In this document: one piece after another, positions 1 through 11,305 of the stretch
Numbering within the stretch: the stretch's first letter is position 1
Layout: each line of letters opens with the position of its first letter
DNA from: Epiperipatus broadwayi
Taxonomy: Eukaryota > Onychophora > Udeonychophora > Euonychophora > Peripatidae
Assembly (NCBI GenBank): GCA_028023455.1
Contig: JAQFVV010007216.1
Location: 1-64,000 of the forward strand
Direction of reading: 5' to 3'
Length of the DNA stretch: 64,000 bases
Made by a program: the position numbers and the translations under genes
The notes under the pieces: model-generated
Told to the model about the DNA's origin: nothing
Seen by the model: the letters and a program-made list of their open reading frames with translations, nothing else
Databases searched by the model: none

Positions 1-885
1 ATAGTTATAAAACCTATATTAAACTTTTTGTTGTCTTTCTCTCTTTTCTTTATTTGGAGTTAAGGAGGGAGAGGCTATATTCTTTTAGAAATGATTTTTA
101 AGCTTCGTGATATGATAGTTACTGCATCTACTTGCCATACTCGTGGCCTGAAGTTCAAATTCAGGTCAAGTAAATTTGGGATTTTTTAAAAGATTTTAAT
201 TATGTTTAAAGTTGTTTTGTTTTTTTTTAGATAATGATCCCATAGCTGACCTAACTAATCATCCAATATTGGGCAGGAAATGGGTATCTAGCTATTTTTG
301 ATCAGGTAGCAGAAAATGCTGGAAAACCACTTGACAATTAGCCTCACTGCTTCTTTATGAGATGGTGTTGGAGAGGCTTTTGCTGTCTCTATTGTGGATT
401 ATTTAAAGACTATTTTATTTATTTCTTATTTTATAGATGAAATCTCAACATGTAAACTTTTTTAAAAAATGCTTAAGCCAGAATATGATCTTTCATTGGA
501 TCGTGTTTCGATAACAAATGTTGTTGATAGTTTTTTATTTATTTATAGTACTTAATTTTACCTGCATCATCTTGGAAACAAATTTACTTATAGTGTATTA
601 TAAACAGGATTAACAATAAAGTATATAATAGAAAGGTTGTATTGGTTATTTTTGGCACAGGTAATTTCGCTCTTTACTAATATAGAAGTTTAAAAACTTA
701 TGGAATGTTTCATCTAAAAAGTTTAGTGGGAAAAATTCTAAAACTTGTGCTTTTAGTATTTTTATTTAAATATCTTTAAATATAGACAAATTTTTATCAT
801 TTATCATAGATATTAATTGCTACTGAAACATTTCTAAATTTTAAATCACCATTTTCTAATCTGCTTAAGTATAAAACAAAAATAA

Positions 886-1000
886 TTGTCAAGCGTTGGT
901 GGCCTAGAGGTTAGCATAGTTGCTTTCCAAACAGTTATCCCGGGTTTTCTTCCCGGCAGACGCTTTGACATATAAAAATAATAATAATAATAATTACATA
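886..1000 (+). repeat. tRNA-Val-like SINE, copy 1
   Basis: A tRNA-derived head (GGTGGCCTAGAGGTTAGCAT as box A region, then a CCCGGGTTTTCTTCCCGG T-arm-like stretch) is followed by a tail of about six ATA units. Two more copies lie at 8078-8175 and 20609-20651. Comparing the three, the anticodon arm reads ACTGC-CTTACAA-GCAGT, which would give a TAC (valine) anticodon. This copy has a mutated anticodon arm. SINEs of this kind are short non-coding RNA polymerase III transcripts mobilised by LINE enzymes. The tRNA identity is inferred from short degenerate arms. Confidence 0.6.
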
Positions 1001-1084
1001 TTGTAATATCTACGCAATGGAAAATATGTTATTAAAAAGAAATATAAATAAATGTTAATACATTGTACAGGCTTAGACCTGCAT

Positions 1085-1615
1085 TTATATATGTAATATA
1101 TGTGGGATTCGAACACAGACTTTTACACGACCCACTACTCTCAGTGCCATCTCATATTGCTGACCCACCTGATCACACACATGTTGAAAAGATAAATAAT
1201 CACCGATATACGTATTTCATACTAAACCAGCAATTATCAGTTGGTTTAGATTACTATCCTCATATATATATAATTACTGCCAATCTTCATACTTTAATGG
1301 ACAGGCTTCAAACTATTCCAACTCACACCTCTTCAGCCTTCCATTTCATTGAAAATCTGATGATGGAACGTACAAAGCCCTTGTTAGTGCCAACGTTGTC
1401 ATATTAGTCATTTTGACCCCTCATTGTACAGGAGAATAATCCAGTTATACATACATATGCGAGGGATGGGCAGACCTTTCACACACTATTTAAACATATA
1501 TTGGTGATTATTTATCTTTTCAACATGTGTGTGATCAGGTGGGTCAACAATATGAGATGGCACTGAGAGTAGTGGGTTATGTGAAAGTCTGAGTTCGAAT
1601 CCCGCATAAATAAAT
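1085..1615. repeat. Foldback repeat FB1 with tRNA-like B-box
   Basis: Arms of about 115 bp (1085-1203 and 1503-1615) are near-perfect reverse complements and are separated by a loop of about 300 bp. The right arm, read on plus, contains GAGTTCGAATCCCGC, a good RNA polymerase III B-box. The left arm has the same box inverted. The loop shares an inverted stretch (about 1278-1305) with 4308-4335 of the related repeat FB2. A 114-codon reading frame across the left arm has no recognisable protein and is not called. Confidence 0.65.
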
Positions 1616-2989
1616 GTTGTATAATGCTCTTTCACGTACACTCACATATATTTTTTTTTACTTTTATTAAATATATGTATTTTTAAAAAAATACTATTAA
1701 TTTTGATATTATTATTGAATATTTATAATAAATTTTAAACTGTTTATTATTTTTATTTATAATCCAAAAGCAGAATCAGTGATTATTAACAAAATATCTT
1801 AAAGTAAGTCACCAATCTTCATGCACTTCAAATAATACCGTTTCAAATATTGGAGAAAGCATGATAATAAAACGCAAAGTGTGTTGTATTAGAGTGATGT
1901 AGTAAAAATTACATTTACGGAAATATTATTCATTAACTGAATGATCTCTAGTGTAATGAATGACTAATAAAAATTGTTAATATGCTCACTTATTGGTAGT
2001 TGATTATTCAGAAGATTATTGCTTTACAACACTCCTCTGTAGATAGTTACTGGAGAAACCGTTTCACAGAGGGTTGTTAATAAAGTTTTAATCTTTATGG
2101 TTTTGTATTCGGGTTTCAATACTAGTTGTAAAGTTATTAATGATGTTATAATTATTAAATCTATCATTGGTTTTTAAAAGTTGTTTTGCACTTCATGACC
2201 TTCAATAATGTTTCGTTTTGTGAAGTATTTGCTTAGTTTTATTTCATAAAACTTTATAGATGCTTAATGTTTATATATTTTTAAAAAAATCATAGTAAAG
2301 ACTAAAGTAATATTAACAAAAAAAAAATCATAGCAACCACATAGTAAAATTTGTAAAATTAAGTTTTTTAGAAACTTACCTTTGCTGAGGAAGAACTGAT
2401 TTGCTAATACTAACTATGAAAAGCACATCTTTATAGTAGCAGAGGTGACCTATTGTTTTTTTTTTTTAAGTAATGAACTTCTTTTTATAGACCAATGAAT
2501 CGTAAGAGTGATAACAAAATAATTATATATAATTGAAAAAAATATCTTTTTTTTTTTGAGGAAATAATTTTTATAGCAATAATAAAATTAATTTTGTACA
2601 TCAATAAATTAAAATTACGCAATACATCTAAGTTATTTGTTTATATGTTAACTTCTCTGCCCAAAGGCAGGTTGGATAATGTTCAGTATATGATACTAAT
2701 TTCTGAAAATTACATGCTTCCTTTAAACAATATATATTCTGTATATAATAATCAGACTGATCAAACTAAATTTATAATAGTCATCTATATTAATGAAAAA
2801 AAAAAAATACCTAGACTTAACTCGTCACTAAACATAGTTCATTCTGTAAATTAAAAGATTATTTTGATGCCACTGAAGAAAATATAAGACCCCATTCAAT
2901 ACAAAGATGTAGTAACGTTAATATTTAGATTACAAGTGCATGGTATTCAAGGGTGAAAAAAACTTTTTTTTTTACTTTGAAAACTCTTA
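1616..2989. other. No gene seen; AT-rich unique or decayed sequence
   Basis: I see no credible coding region, RNA gene or clear repeat boundary. The only local feature is a stretch near 2860-2940 that resembles 7625-7700 (shared words include CATTCAATACA and ATGTAGTGA/ATGTAGTAA), suggesting an old dispersed repeat of unknown type. Confidence 0.5.
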
Positions 2990-3016
2990 TATGTGTGTGT
3001 GCGTGTGTGTGTGTAA
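2990..3016. repeat. (TG)n microsatellite
   Basis: A short TG dinucleotide run with one C interruption. No other function is apparent. Confidence 0.8.
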
Positions 3017-3309
3017 TATTAGAAAATATAGGTGTGAAATATTATGTTAATGTGGTGAGCGTGAAAATCTCTTCAACGCTCTCACAAGCAACAACCAAAA
3101 TCTTGCACATATGTATCTAACTGTTGATCAGGCAAAATAAGCTTCACTTTGCCTGAATTCCCAAGAACTTTTAAGCGAGATGAGTTTAGACAATGCTAAC
3201 TGTGAGAATAAAAATTTGCTCATTGTAGATGTAAGTAAAAACTCATTGAATTGGCCTAATTTAATTAATATTCCCATAGCAGAGTCATCAAATATTCATT
3301 TCAGTAACC

Positions 3310-3726
3310 TCAAGAATGTTTCAGTTTTCTTTAAATTATAATAATAGTAGACAATAACAATATATATATATTAAACAGAAGGACCTTCAATTACATTATA
3401 ATCATTATCAACTGAAATAACATAGACAAAAAGAAAGCAGTTATTACCTTATTTTCCAAGAACTGTGTATATTGATATTAGCAGGTAGTCTATTTATTGT
3501 ACAATCTTTAAATTGATTTATAAAGATTGACTCTTTAATTTTCTCTTTTTATAATACTTTCTTCATTTAATATTCTTGTAAGATCTGGGTTAAAGGTAAA
3601 TCTAAAATTGCGAAATGTTTCATGATCAAACAAAACCAAGGCATTATTGGATTGATCATACTTAAGCATTTTTTTATATAACTGTATAATAGGTGGTGTC
3701 CTTTTAGTTTTTTTTCCGAAATACAT
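3310..3726 (-). pseudogene. Penelope-like element C-terminal fragment (GIY-YIG region), inverted copy
   Basis: The minus strand encodes a 63-residue open stretch starting MYFGKK, with a central FDHETFRNFRF block followed by NPDLTRILNEESI. This matches, residue by residue with changes, the region after the GIY-YIG motif of the plus-strand PLE copy at about 6120-6240, where it reads FNHEK..NFRF and PDFTRI. The 3' flank (3535 down to about 3310) also matches 6270-6440, including an ILVFE-free non-coding stretch around ACAGTTCTTGGAAAAT. The homology therefore runs through coding and non-coding sequence. It is 5'-truncated and in opposite orientation to the main copy. No RT domain is present. Confidence 0.65.
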
Positions 3727-4204
3727 CTTGACTCCTCATTGTATGTTTTGCATTCACATATAATTTGATATATAATATTACTTTTTTTGCATTTTAAGAA
3801 TAATATTTGCAGAATTATTAATCAATGAGTTTAATTTTGAGGAACATAAAATGAAAGCAGGGAAGAGCTAATATAATTGGTACAATAATAAATGCATTCA
3901 AGAAACAGATGTAATAAAGAATAAATAAAATCTCCAGAATGTATTAAATAAATTGGAGCAAGGGATGTATGAAATATGGAGTGAAATATAATGCTGAGAA
4001 GACCAAGTGTTTATGGATAGGAATGAACACAGAAATAATAATCTAATTTAGATATTTGGATTGTTGGCTGAGTGACAACATTATAACTATCACTAAATAC
4101 TTTTTTAATAAATTTGGATTGAACATTATTAAAAATGACATAAATATCCATTTCTTATTATTTTTACTTATATTAGTTTTAATGACTGAGATACAGGCTG
4201 ATTA

Positions 4205-4545
4205 TATACCTGTATCAACATATGTAATATATAGGGTATATGAGCACAGATTTTCACTTGACCACAACATGGATGGTTGAAGAGTTGGAGGGTGGAGTGG
4301 AGTGAAGCCTGTCCATTTTAAGTATGAAGATTGGCTATCTTAATATATATCTGAGCACTTATTGCATATATGTGTGGAGATGATAATCTGGATCAACTGA
4401 TGAGTTCTGCTTTAGCATGAAATACATATAATGGTGATTATTTATCTTTTCGGCATATATGTATTCAAGTGTATCAGTGGTATGAGATAGAGTGGAGAGT
4501 TGTGGGTCAAGTGAAAGTCCGTGCTCATATACCCTATATATTATA
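4205..4545. repeat. Foldback repeat FB2, relative of FB1
   Basis: The left arm start (4225-4268, containing GGGTATATGAGCACAGA) is complementary to the right arm end (4495-4535). The right arm shares GGTGATTATTTATCTTTTC and a TGGGTCAAGTGAAAGTC block with FB1. A B-box-like GTCCGTGCTCATAT is degenerate here. The left arm is partly deleted or rearranged compared with FB1. Confidence 0.55.
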
Positions 4546-4569
4546 TTAGTTTTGTAAGGTTAATTATAT

Positions 4570-4830
4570 TAAAATTTATTCAATGTGTGTAAATATTGTC
4601 TTCTTTCATATGTTACATTTGTAAATCTATTGAGTAAATAATTCAATATTTTGGATTTTATCACTTTTGGAAATAACATAATTTTTCATTTTGATATAAA
4701 AAAAGATTTAAAACTTGCTGCATGTGATTTGAAAGGATTTTAACTTATTTCTTGAATAGATTAGACAAATAATTTATAATTTAACAATCATTTTCTCTAA
4801 ACATTTACAAATCTGAAAATTTTTATCTTT
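4570..4830 (-). repeat. Inverted partial copy of PLE reverse-transcriptase region
   Basis: Read on the minus strand, about 4725-4800 matches 5030-5110 on the plus strand (shared TTTAGAGAAAATGATTGTT and AATCTATTCAAGAAA). A fragment of the same PLE thus lies head-to-head with the main copy that starts just downstream. PLEs are known to end up with inverted partial copies at their 5' side, which fits this arrangement. Confidence 0.55.
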
Positions 4831-4849
4831 CTATTATGTTCTTTATTGA

Positions 4850-6480
4850 TAATGTGCACATACGACAAGGCTATGTTAAGTTAGAAATATTATGTGTTAG
4901 ATATGTCAATGATGTTTTTGTTTGTGTTCCTGAAGATATTATCAAAAAACTTTTATATAAATTAAACATTTGAAATCAGACTATCAATAAAAAACAAAAT
5001 AGAAAGATAAAATTTTTAGATTTATAAATGTTTAGAGAAAATGATTGTTTAAACTATAAATTGCTTGTTAAATCTATTCAAGAAAGGGATTATATTCATT
5101 TTAAATCACATGTATCAATAATATATAAAATAGCAAGCTTTAAATTCAATTCAATTCAATTCAATATCCATTTATTATGTGCATTTTAACATTTACACTT
5201 TAACAGAAATACACAATAATAAAAAAAAAAAATAATAACAATGATAATAATTAAAATAAAAAAAAAAAAAACAATTATAAGCAAATACAAGCTACATACA
5301 TAAAATTATATATACATATATGTTCATAATTATACATTTAGTTGTTTTTTAACATTCATCACAAATTGATTGCAAAAAAATATCAATATTATTAAAAGTT
5401 AGATTATATACTATTTGCAATCTATTAATAACTGATTTACCAAAGAAAGTATTTTTACATATACTAATCTTAAAAGTTTGCATTTCTCTTAATAAACGAC
5501 AAGGTACTTTCAATTCTATTTTTGATATACAGTTACTGACATCAATTTTTCCATCAATCAACTTTTTCAGTAATATCATATCCTTCAACATTCTCCTTTC
5601 TTTCAATACTGTTTTAACAATTTGACATTCACCCATTATTAATTTATTAAATCTTTTTTCAATATATTAATCAGATTGAAGTTCCATATACAAGAATTAT
5701 ATTCTTTTATAAACCTTTTACATCATAATAAAAAATTATGTAGTTATAAACGTAATAAAATCCAAAATAATGAACAATTTACTCAAGTAAATGTAAACTA
5801 TGATAGAAGACAAATTCTATATAGATTGAATAAATATAATACTAAATCTTACAAAAGTAACAGAAGTAATAATAATAATATTAAATGGATATCTATGCCA
5901 TTTTAAAATAATGTTCAATACAAATTAATTAAAAGAGTATTTAGTGATAAATCCAATGTTTCATTTTATTTTCCTCCAAATGTAAAGCGATTCTTAAGAT
6001 GCAAAAAAGTAATATTATACATCAAATTATGTGGATGCAAAAAGCCATACATTGGGGAATTAAGATGTGCTTTGATAAAAAGATTAAAAGAACAAATATT
6101 ATACAATCCTGTAAAAAATGTTAATAATAATCAGTCCAATACTGCCTGCTTCTGCTTCTTTAACCATGAAAAATCTTGAAATTTTAGATTTATCATTAGC
6201 CCAGATTTTACAAGAATATGAAATGATGAAAGTCATCATAAAAAGAGAAAAATTATTTTTATATAACGATTTAAAGATTGTATAGACAATCTGTTCATAG
6301 TGATATACAGTTCTTGGAAAATCATGTGATGTTTTTATTTTGCCTATGCTATTCACTTGATAATGATTACAACATAATCAAAAATATTTCTGTTTAATTA
6401 ATGTATATATTGTTATCATCTACCATTGTTATAATTTAAAATTTATATATATCTAATAAATAAAACCAAAAAAGATCTTA
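4850..6480 (+). pseudogene. Penelope-like element: RT C-terminal part plus GIY-YIG endonuclease, broken
   Basis: PLEs are retroelements whose reverse transcriptase carries a C-terminal GIY-YIG nuclease. Near 4890-4920 the plus strand reads RYVNDVFV, the equivalent of the catalytic YVDDxF box with the first D changed to N. From about 5676 an open stretch leads to WISMPF, then, near 5960-6090, FPPNVKRFLRCKK, a cysteine-containing CGCKKPYIGE segment (the GIY-YIG core) and ALIKRLKEQ. The FNHEK/NFRF block follows. Several stops and frame changes interrupt it and the N-terminal RT is missing. A LINE 3' end (5140-5645) is inserted in the middle. The C-terminal block and 3' tail are also found inverted at 3310-3726. 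Confidence 0.7.
5140..5645 (-). pseudogene. 5'-truncated LINE 3' end with (ATTGA)n tail
   Basis: The minus strand holds a 95-residue open frame (5349-5636) rich in charged residues, with a C-terminal part reading KISICKNTFFGKS and ending NIDIFLQSICDEC. This pattern is like the extreme C-terminus of non-LTR retrotransposon ORF2 proteins (R..F.IP..RT....YN...DIF). It is followed by an A/T-rich 3' UTR, AATAAATGG, and a tail of repeated TTGAA units at 5145-5164. The tail form is common for Jockey/CR1-group LINEs, but the family is not certain. It interrupts the PLE. Confidence 0.5.
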
Positions 6481-7089
6481 CAACAACAAACAATTGTACT
6501 ATTTAATACAAAAAATATTTTGTCTATGTGTTATTGCTTTAATAGTATAGTATATAAATATTATTAAACATGGTGATATCTGTATATTTTTATATCAACA
6601 ATTTCCCCCATCTCTTTTTTATATTTTTAATATTTTTTATATCACTATGGATAATAGTCTGTACATATTTACAATAATATATGTTAACTGAGAAGAGTGA
6701 TGAACACTGACTAAAGAAAGGGTTTTTTTTTATTAAATAATCCAGTACTTGTTGTTGTATAAACTTTTCAGTTCAATTTATTTATTTATATGCAAAACCT
6801 AACATAATAAATTACATTTATTTTTATTTTATATGATATATTAATTAATAAGCCCATAATATATATGGAAATATTTAATGTGTGGAGTTATTCATTTATA
6901 ATTACTTAATTAGAAAGCATTTACCTAGAACAGTAATTAATGAAAGCCAATTGACCCAGGCCAAGAGTTAAAATAAAACTGTCAGATTGTTTGTATATAT
7001 ATGACACATTATCATTTTGCCTTTTTTTTTTCAAATAAAATATTATATAATAGTTAACCACATATATATATAAATTTATATTATTAATG
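6481..7089. other. No gene seen; AT-rich spacer
   Basis: No coding or RNA feature was found. A segment at about 6886-6965 resembles the reverse complement of 15175-15245 (shared AATTACTTAATTAGAAAGC and GAAAGCCAA), marking an old dispersed repeat. Confidence 0.45.
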
Positions 7090-7395
7090 GACATAAAAGT
7101 TTATTTTTTAGTAAATATTTTTATATCCTCCTCAATATAAATGCAATCTATTTTAATCTTTAATTTACATTACATACATACTAATATCTATCTTATGTAT
7201 ACATATAATAAGAATCAATAATAAAATTATGATAAAGCATATTACAAACATATTTTACTTTTGATATGATTGTAAGTATTTGGATTGTTTTATCATAATT
7301 TCATTATTGATTTTAAATAATTTTAAAGGTTGAAATAGATTATATTTATATTGAGGAAGTCATAAAAATGTTTGTCAAAAAAACTTTTATATATT
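7090..7395. repeat. Foldback repeat FB4
   Basis: Sequence at 7125-7161 (CCTCAATATAAATGCAATCT and on) is complementary to 7321-7362, and the inner segments 7208-7228 and 7285-7312 (AATCAATAATAAAATTATGA type) also pair. The arms are about 120-140 bp with a short centre. No protein is encoded, so it is likely a MITE or foldback element of unknown superfamily. Confidence 0.6.
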
Positions 7396-7742
7396 AATAT
7401 TCTAAATATATGGTTGTTATATGATATTTTATATTATTTAATTGCAAATTATGTATTCACTATATATTCATGATTATTATATGAAATACATATTAAATGT
7501 AGGCAATGAGATATACAAATAATTAAATAGATAAATGTATAATAGTAACTCATAATACAAAGAAAAGTGCTGGCTATTAGCTTGATACTGTTTTATATTT
7601 TATTCCATAACTGAAAACTTATTAAAACACTGCTGAAACTAAATGCCAGATCTCATTCAATACATACATGTAGTGATACAAATATTTAAATTGGGAACAG
7701 ATACATGCATATATTCTTTTTAGAATGTGTTTCATAATTTAT

Positions 7743-7985
7743 GAAGAATAAAACAATAAAGCATTAATGGTGATAATAAATAGTATTATTAACAATTATA
7801 AATACAAGTATTTTCAGTTATTTGCATGACTATTTTCAACTGGAAAACTTTTACATTTGGTGTCAAATTTAAAAGATATCCAGTGAAAAATGTTATACAA
7901 ATAGCTGAAAGTACTATTGTGTTTTATAAAAGTTATTAGTAATATTTATTATCACCATTAATGTCTTATTGTTTTATTATTTTTA
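7743..7985. repeat. Foldback/MITE FB3
   Basis: Terminal arms of about 45 bp (7745-7790 and 7935-7982; GCATTAATGGTGATAATAAA against its complement) enclose an internal, weaker inverted segment (TTTTCAGTTATTTG against AAATAGCTGAAAG). It is non-coding. I could not define target-site duplications. Confidence 0.6.
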
Positions 7986-8077
7986 CAATAATTAATTCAT
8001 CCATAATGGATATTTTATTTGTTATAAATATTAATATTTAAAAAATAATAATACATTTCTTATAGGAATCTTATTAA

Positions 8078-8175
8078 GAGGTCAGTGACAGCTGCTTTAC
8101 AAGCAGTTGTCCTGGGTTAGCGGGTTCGCTTCCCAGCTGATGCTATGACACATGAGAAAAAAAAAACTAAAAATA
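8078..8175 (+). repeat. tRNA-Val-like SINE, copy 2
   Basis: This copy keeps the intact anticodon-arm-like stretch GCTGCTTTACAAGCAGTTGT and a B-box-containing GGGTTCGCTTCCCAGC. TGATGCTATGACAC and an A-rich tail follow. The 5' box A region is largely missing. A small duplication (GGGTTAGCGGGTTCG) disturbs the T-arm. It belongs to the same family as 886-1000 and 20609-20651. Confidence 0.6.
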
Positions 8176-8869
8176 ATATATATAGAGAGAAATTGATAAA
8201 TAAATGTATGCTTATTATTATCTAATTTTTCAGTGAACAAAGCAAATAAAAAAAATGTTTTAATTGCACTTATAAAGTTCCCAATCATCTAATAATGACC
8301 ATTTTCCAATTTATTACATCAGACCTCTAACCATATTACATATTTCTTCTATTTTCCTAAATATACAAAGCTTCATTTCTTTCCTTATAATTTTTAATAT
8401 ATTTAGTACTTGAATATTTTTCTCATAATTAATTCTATAACTGATAACTAAAAAATGAATATAAAACCCAACTTAAGAACTTTTTTTAAAATTGCCCAAC
8501 ATGTTTCTTACCTCTTTTAACTACAGTCTTTCCTGACTGACTTACATAATCATATTGCAATGATCACAATTAATTTTATAAACTATCTCTATTTCATTGT
8601 TTATATTATCAATATTTTTAACATTATATATCTATTTTTCTAAAGATTTATTATTTTTCCATCCTATTTTAATATCAGGTATCTTTTCTTTGATCATTAT
8701 TTTATATACATCTATTAAATTTGATATTGAAATCCATTTTTATTTTTATACACAGGCTTTATATTATTTCTTATATTATTTGTATTTTTATTATTTAAAA
8801 TTTTTCAATATTTTTACTTTTATAACCTATCTCTACATAATAAAAAGAAAAGCATATAGCTTTATTACT

Positions 8870-8985
8870 CGGGAGTTCATAAAAAGTTCAAGCACCAGAT
8901 CTATGAGTGCCAAAATTGATCCTGGAACCTTCCAATCCCAAGATGGACTCTACCAACTGCGTAAAACTATGCACAGTTCTACATA
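8870..8985 (-). repeat. tRNA-like (Pro-like) SINE fragment
   Basis: On the minus strand, CGCAGTTGGTAGAGTCCATC (box A with D-arm) is followed by CTTGGGATTGG (TGG anticodon loop) and GGTTCCAGGATCAATTTTGG, a degenerate T-arm. A unique tail with GAACTTTTTATGAACTC follows. A 129-codon plus-strand frame overlapping it (8597-8986) is AT-driven and not called. Whether it is a SINE or a tRNA pseudogene is open. Confidence 0.4.
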
Positions 8986-8989
8986 ATCA

Positions 8990-10560
8990 TTTTCAATTTC
9001 TGATTTTTGTTTAAATACTTCTTCAGTACTTAATATTACCATTTTATTTAAAAGATTTCAAAACTGCTATTATCTGAAACCATAGTTAATATGGATTTGG
9101 ATCAATTATTCCTTTTTTTTTATCTTTAATATTTTGGTTTATAAGTACTTCTCCATTAAAAATATTTAAATACTTTCATTCCTTTTATCTTTTTCAATGT
9201 AAAACTAATATTGTATTTATTATTATTCAATTGCTTAAATGCTAACAATACTTCTACTATTTCCCATTACAACTGTATCATCAACATATCTATAAATGTT
9301 TTTTTTTACATTTTATGTATGTATCAATCACATTTTCTTCTATATTGTCAATCACTATTGATGACATAACCCTATTAATAGAACAACCCATACTTTCATT
9401 ATATTTAAAATATAAAGCAGCTCTTATTAGTAGTTGTACTTTTTCAATAAAATATAACCATTTATCTGAAATTTTATTACTCATTTTAATTTTATTTATA
9501 ATGTTATACTTTGATACATATTTTCAAAACTAAATGTAGCAATTATTACATTTCTATTTAATTTTACAGCATTTAATTTATCTACAATCACTTCCAAATT
9601 CTTAATACAATATTTATCAAAACTTACTCCAATGAAATTTTTTTATATACTATATTACATAATTTCTTAAGAATATAACCATAAAAGTCCAAAATTAGTC
9701 TTACTGGTATATTATCTTTATGTTTAATATTTACAGATCTTTATTTATTTATTTATTTATATGCTTGCTTCTCCATATCTTCCTTCATTTTTCTATTATA
9801 TTGTAATTCATCTAAAACAACAAACATTGATTCTTTACCATTACTTGTTACTATTAAGTTTTCATTATTTGTTGTTTCTATAATTTGTTTTATAATAGAC
9901 TTATTTTTTCATTTTCTCTTATTATACTTGTTATTTTATTAAATACATTATTAATTTTCAAGTTAAAATCTACTTTCAAAATTATTTATAATTTCCAATA
10001 AATTCCACACTAACTATTGTTATTTTATGAATATCTCTATCCACAAATGATATATATTTAAGGCCTTTTTCAAAATGCGTACTTGTTCATTTACAAAATT
10101 GGCATTAGATATAGTTATAAAATTATTTTTTCTTTGAAATGATTAACTATTTTTTCATTCAATTCTAAATTTCCATTGTTCAACCATCTCCATTTTTCTT
10201 ATATTTTTATATATCTTATTTTATAATATGATATCATGAACAAGTTAACAATAACTATATATTCAAATAATTCTTTATGTATATATACTTTTTAAATATT
10301 TGTTTTATTGTTTTATTTTTTAATATTGTTATTTACTTTTTTATATTTTTCTTTTAGAAATTATTCTAATATTAATCGTTCTTTGAATTTTATTGCACAA
10401 ACTTTTATCCCTATTAATTACCCAACTATTAATTTAAATCTTGCATGATGGAGATATAATTCCATTCTTCTTACATTTATTTTAAAAAGTCAATTGAATT
10501 CTCCAAATAAAAGAACAATTTTTAGTGTGGAATCTTCTGTATATTACAAATAAGTTGAAG
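8990..10560 (-). pseudogene. Penelope-like reverse transcriptase (PLE2), decayed
   Basis: Reading the minus strand downwards: near 10090-10030 a NFVNEQVRILKKGLKYI block, like the PLE N-terminal NLS...L..GL motif; near 9740-9650 DNIPVRLILDFYGY, in the place of PLRPI; near 9560-9520 IIATFSFENMYQSI, matching the RT motif A region; 9484-9400 YNESMGCSINRVMSSIVI, matching the MGSPLSP box; near 9300-9250 IYRYVDDTVVM, an intact YVDD catalytic box. Many stops and frameshifts separate the blocks, and the catalytic residue of motif A appears lost. No GIY-YIG domain was seen below 8990. Host function is not expected. Confidence 0.65.
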
Positions 10561-10798
10561 GCAGATTATCAATTGAAAATGTTATTAGTAAAAAATATTG
10601 ATATAATAAAAGAGAATGGAAACATTAGTCTATTACAAAATAGATTATAGAAAACGGAAATAATGAAGATTAATAGTAATAAGTGAAGAAAAATGATCAA
10701 GACTTGCTTTAGATAAATTGGAATATGATAGAAAAATAAAGGAAGATACAGAGTAGTAAGCATATCACAAAATGAATAGAAATAGGAAACAGAATTAA

Positions 10799-10963
10799 CA
10801 CAGTGTATAGAGTTTTGTTAAATTATATGGAATATTAAATACGCTTAACGTATATAGAAATATTAATATAATCGTTGAATTTAATTTTTTCACTATATAC
10901 GTTAAGCGTATTTAATATTACATTATTATCACAGTGTATAGAGTTTTGTTAAATTATATGGAA
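10799..10963. repeat. Small inverted-repeat element between 34-bp direct repeats
   Basis: Two direct copies of a 34-bp sequence beginning CACAGTGTATAGAGTTTTG (10799-10832 and 10930-10963) flank an element whose 27-bp ends (10831-10857 and 10893-10919, core TACGCTTAACGTATA) are exact reverse complements. There is no coding. The flanking repeat is far longer than the 2-10 bp duplications of ordinary DNA transposons, so the direct repeats may be part of the element or arise from template switching. Confidence 0.65.
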
Positions 10964-10989
10964 ATAAAACAATTAATTAATAATATATA

Positions 10990-11210
10990 TATATCTCAAA
11001 ACTTCTCCAAATTCACAACTCAACCAGACTAACCAAAAAATAAACTCTAAAACCCAACCAATGGTTTCACTGCTACAAATAAACTTCTCAATTGTAGTTC
11101 TTCACCCTTGAGAAGTCTGCTGGTAGCAGTGAAATTATTGTTTGTGTTTTAGAGTTTGTTTGTTTTTGTTTTTTGGCTAAACTTGTCGAATTATGAATTG
11201 GGGGTAATTT
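10990..11210. repeat. Foldback repeat FB5
   Basis: Left parts AAATTCACAACTC, AACTCTAAAAC and TTTCACTGCTAC pair with right parts GTAGCAGTGAAA, GTTTTAGAGTTT and GAATTATGAATTGG. The arms are about 85-95 bp with scattered mismatches, and the loop is near 11095-11110. It is non-coding. Confidence 0.6.
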
Positions 11211-11305
11211 TGATTATTTTATTGACTAGTTTAGCTTTATGCATTTAATGTTTCTATATATATATAATCCCAGTGCATAACAACTATACTGAAATAAATA
11301 TACAA

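Noticed and set aside
3128-3155. CAGGCAAA...TTTGCCTG hairpin as a terminator
   Set aside because: Bacterial-style terminators are not expected in an animal genome, and no gene is next to it.
8597-8986. 129-codon plus-strand reading frame
   Set aside because: Mostly F, I, Y and L from AT-rich sequence, and its end overlaps a tRNA-like SINE on the other strand. No domain is recognisable.
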